Part shown: positions 61,805 through 64,000 of the stretch, one piece after another
Layout of the letters: each line of letters starts with the position of its first letter
Numbering within the stretch: the stretch's first letter is position 1
From: Kitasatospora herbaricolor
GTDB taxonomy: Bacteria; Actinomycetota; Actinomycetes; Streptomycetales; Streptomycetaceae
NCBI RefSeq assembly: GCF_030813695.1
Contig: NZ_JAUSVA010000002.1
Location: forward strand, 372,001-436,000
Length of the DNA stretch: 64,000 nt
Direction of reading: 5' to 3'
The notes under the pieces: generated by a model
What the model was told of the DNA's origin: nothing
Seen by the model: the letters and a program-made list of their open reading frames with translations, nothing else
Database searches by the model: none
Translations under genes and position numbers: made by a program

Positions 61805-63193
61805 ATGCGCAACGTAGTAGTTCCAACCAGCACCTACGACTGCACCTGGCTCCTGGAGGACGGATCGCACGCCGGGCAGCTGATGCTCGCACCGGGGCAG
61901 GCTGCGCAGGGCCAGGTGTACAACGATCCCGGGCGCTGGCCGGATGGGGCAGATTTCGACTGGGAGCCCACCGAGTACGACCGGCTGGCGGGTGAGCTGG
62001 CGGGTGGCCAGCAGGTGCTGCTGATCGACGTGTTGAGGGCTCCCGGCTCGATGGAGGCGGGTGAGCTCTTCCCCCGCCTGGCTCTGGTCGGCCGGTTCCC
62101 GGCCGGTGACGACCCGCTGTTCGAAGCGGTCCGGTTTCAGGTCGGGGGCCTGAGTGAACTCGCCGGGGTGCCGGCCCTGAGCCGGGTCGGCACCCCGCGC
62201 CAGCCCGAGCGCTCCTTCACCGCCACGGTGCACCCGCACGCCGCGCAGAACTGGGAGTGCTCGTCGGGTGAGCGGATCAGCCTGGAGTTCGAGGTCTCCC
62301 AGAAGACCGACCTGAAGTTCAACATGACGGTGACCGCGCAACCGGTCGTCGAGGTCACCGGAACGCCGCGGACCGCGGAGCAGTGGGTCGATGACTTCGT
62401 CCGCCCCTTGACCGAGCTTGCCGCGTTCGCCACCGGCCGGCGCCAGGACGTGGAGTGGGTGGTGCTGCGGCCCGAGCACACCGGGGAGAGGTTCACGGCG
62501 CAGCTCTTCGCGGCCGGCATCAGCCAGGTGCCCTACCTGGCCGAGAAGCCCACCGACCGCCGCCAGCCCCTACTGCTGCGCCTCGGCCCCGAGGGTGCGG
62601 ACCTGGCCGTCCTGTTGGAGCGGTGGCGGGCCCTGGCCGAGGAGCACGAGGTACTGCACCAGCACCTGGTCACCGTGGCGCGGCAGGTGCAGAGCACGAC
62701 GGCCCGCTTCATGAGCGTGGTACCAGCGCTGGAGGCGTACCACGGGCGGACGCACGGGAAGCTGCCGCGGGCGGTGTTCAGGCAGCAGCGCAGGGACGTG
62801 CTGGAGCGGCTCGAAGGCGCCGGGGTGGAACTGGAGGACTACGAGTGGGTCGACACCCAGCTGCCTGTGACAGGGGACCGGGCTCTGCACGAGCGCCTTC
62901 AGCAGTTGGCCGAAAGCCTGCCGGACGGTATCCGGGCCCGGATCGAAGCGGCCACCGAGCCGCTGCCGGAAATGCTTCAAGGGATCCAGAGGACTCCGCT
63001 CGGCATCTGGCACGTGCTGGCCAAGGTGCGGAACAACCTCGCGCACGGCGGTGTGCGTCCTCAGCCAGGACAGGTGCAGCTGCTGTGCCGACTGGCCGAC
63101 ACGCTGGCCGCCGCTCTGGTCCTCCGGGATCTCGGTGTGTCCGAGGACCTGCTGGTGCAGTCGATCGACGACTCCCGCTGGAAGGTGAATTGA
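61805..63193 (+). CDS. ApeA-like HEPN-domain protein, candidate antiphage defence gene
   Basis: 462 residues from ATG 61805. The N-terminal half (about 1-240) is beta-rich, with FVRPLTELAAFATGRRQDVE near its end, as in ApeA N-terminal domains. The C-terminal half is helical and holds the HEPN RNase signature RNNLAHGG (R409, H414, RX4H) after MLQGIQRTPLGIWHVLAKV. ApeA proteins are HEPN nucleases that block phage growth, probably by cutting RNA. It stands alone, without a toxin partner, between two copies of a PIN-toxin fragment. The reading frame is intact, unlike its neighbours, so it may be functional. Confidence 0.72.
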   Translation: MRNVVVPTSTYDCTWLLEDGSHAGQLMLAPGQAAQGQVYNDPGRWPDGADFDWEPTEYDRLAGELAGGQQVLLIDVLRAPGSMEAGELFPRLALVGRFPAGDDPLFEAVRFQVGGLSELAGVPALSRVGTPRQPERSFTATVHPHAAQNWECSSGERISLEFEVSQKTDLKFNMTVTAQPVVEVTGTPRTAEQWVDDFVRPLTELAAFATGRRQDVEWVVLRPEHTGERFTAQLFAAGISQVPYLAEKPTDRRQPLLLRLGPEGADLAVLLERWRALAEEHEVLHQHLVTVARQVQSTTARFMSVVPALEAYHGRTHGKLPRAVFRQQRRDVLERLEGAGVELEDYEWVDTQLPVTGDRALHERLQQLAESLPDGIRARIEAATEPLPEMLQGIQRTPLGIWHVLAKVRNNLAHGGVRPQPGQVQLLCRLADTLAAALVLRDLGVSEDLLVQSIDDSRWKVN

Positions 63194-63206
63194 GCGCCTC
63201 GCCTGG

Positions 63207-63380
63207 GTGGACCGGCAACTCGCCTCACTACTGTCGTTCGTCCACGAAGGCTGGGTTGAGGCCCAGCACCGCGCCGACGAACGCAGCGACGCCTTCACCG
63301 TGATCCCCCTCAAAAAACGGCCTCCACACTGCTCTGGAAGACCTCGCGGTCCGCTAACGCCCGATGGCCCCTTGCGCTGA
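63207..63380 (+). CDS. Short ORF, probable gene fragment
   Basis: 57 codons from GTG 63207: VDRQLASLLSFVHEGWVEAQ, HRADERSDAFTVIPLKK, then a Pro/Arg-rich tail suggesting a frameshift near 63310, a run of six A. The first 40 residues look gene-like but are not recognised. Confidence 0.35.
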   Translation: MDRQLASLLSFVHEGWVEAQHRADERSDAFTVIPLKKRPPHCSGRPRGPLTPDGPLR

Positions 63381-63529
63381 CCTAGGGCGGCCACCGGTGT
63401 GGGCAGCCGCCCACAACCTGCCGCCGGGCCCCGCGCGCGATAGGTGCGCTCGGCAGATCCGCCCGGTCGAGGGCAGGCGGCGCATGAGCGTGACCAGCTA
63501 CGTGGTTGGTTCAGAGAAGGCACAACACC

Positions 63530-63655
63530 TACGTCGGCGACGCGATCTACATCTCCCTGGCGGAGACGCTGAGCTGCCCGCTGGTGACGACCGACGGCAA
63601 GAGTGCCGGCGTGCCCGGCATCTCTTGCCCGGTGGAGCACATCCCCAAGGCATGA
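63530..63655 (+). pseudogene. PIN-domain (VapC-like) toxin 3' fragment, copy B
   Basis: TYVGDAIYISLAETLSCPLV, TTDGKSAGVPGI, SCPVEHIPKA then stop at 63653-63655. This is the last third of a VapC-type PIN toxin, with GDAIYISLAE and VTTDG as the late conserved acidic positions. The 5' part is missing and no antitoxin gene is seen. Confidence 0.7.
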
Positions 63656-64000
63656 CCACGCGGCCAGCGTGCCGCGCCGCCGCGGCGGGGCGCCCAGCCG
63701 GGTGCGGCGAGGGCCGCACCCCGGGGACGCGGCAGGTGTCCGGGTTCCCCCGGTGGGGAACCCCGGACGGTGGGGCTGCGGGAAGTGGCCGCCATGCGGC
63801 CTCGGACGGCTGTTCTCCCCCGGCGGCGTCCTGGTATGGGATCAGCCGATGCGGATGATCCCGCCGCGGCGGCCAGCATCGACGCCCGTGCCGCGCCGCG
63901 GACGGCGAGGCCGCCCGCCGTGCGCGGGGTGCCTGTCGGCGGTCGAGGACATGGGTTCCGCCTTTCGGATGAAACTGACCGGAATTCCACCGCTCCAGTT
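63656..64000. other. Right edge, nothing recognised
   Basis: Arg/Ala-rich translations in all frames and several short GC-rich inverted repeats; no gene, promoter or element can be supported. Confidence 0.4.

Noticed and set aside
63207..63380. Integrase or transposase C-terminus
   Set aside because: The 40 gene-like residues contain no Arg-His-Arg-Tyr or DDE motif and no flanking repeats were found.
1..64000. CRISPR array or tandem-repeat locus
   Set aside because: No regularly spaced direct repeats were found; the repeated short motifs are single or paired operator-like sites.

Overview
The window is high-GC actinobacterial DNA with strong G/C bias at third codon positions, GTG starts, leaderless-looking promoters and Streptomyces-type gene families. 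It most resembles the chromosome of a Streptomyces or close relative, probably an accessory or arm-proximal region. No rRNA, tRNA or CRISPR array was seen. No search could be run, so all family calls rest on motifs read by eye.

0-19 kb is a peptide and amino-acid block. It holds the 3' end of a secreted X-prolyl dipeptidyl peptidase, a LacI regulator, an RCK-type channel-like protein, an Xaa-Pro aminopeptidase (PepP), a small anti-sigma-type ATPase, a five-gene oligopeptide ABC operon in the order C-A-B-D-F, a LysR regulator, an Orn/Lys/Arg-type PLP decarboxylase and a class I glutamine amidotransferase preceded by a tiny coupled ORF. A recurring 17-bp element sits upstream of several of these genes and of a second X-prolyl peptidase 43 kb away at 56.2 kb. 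Two tandem genes at 18.1-19.1 kb encode resolvase-fold proteins that lack the catalytic serine.

19.5-48 kb is a glycan-utilisation block. It holds three ROK regulators, a sugar ABC importer with a Gfo/Idh/MocA oxidoreductase, two GH89 alpha-N-acetylglucosaminidases with ricin-type modules, a secreted PIG-L deacetylase with C-terminal repeats, a GH27 enzyme, a broken GH109 gene cut by an ISAzo13-type transposase remnant, and a GH15 enzyme. Most of these enzymes act on alpha-linked GlcNAc, GalNAc or Gal, as found in mucin-like or heparan-like glycans. A TTCGTTA-type box recurs next to the GH89 genes, the PIG-L gene and one ROK gene. Chitinase-type tandem 12-bp repeats lie upstream of the second GH89 gene and the GH15 gene. 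An amino-acid ABC transporter and its divergent LacI regulator (35.9-39.9 kb) interrupt the block, followed by a complete IS5-family element.

48.6-58.4 kb holds a gamma-glutamyl-GABA hydrolase-like gene, an unknown gene, a four-gene operon (Rv2629-like protein, arginine deiminase, MarC, ThrE-like exporter) and the second X-prolyl peptidase. LacI-type operators with the core AAAACGTTTT occur before both the amidotransferase operon and the amino-acid transporter, linking two separate amino-acid loci.

58.7-64 kb looks like a decayed toxin/defence island. It contains a frameshifted zeta-toxin gene with two small associated genes, an unknown 334-residue protein, and an intact ApeA-like HEPN gene flanked by two copies of the same PIN-toxin 3' fragment.
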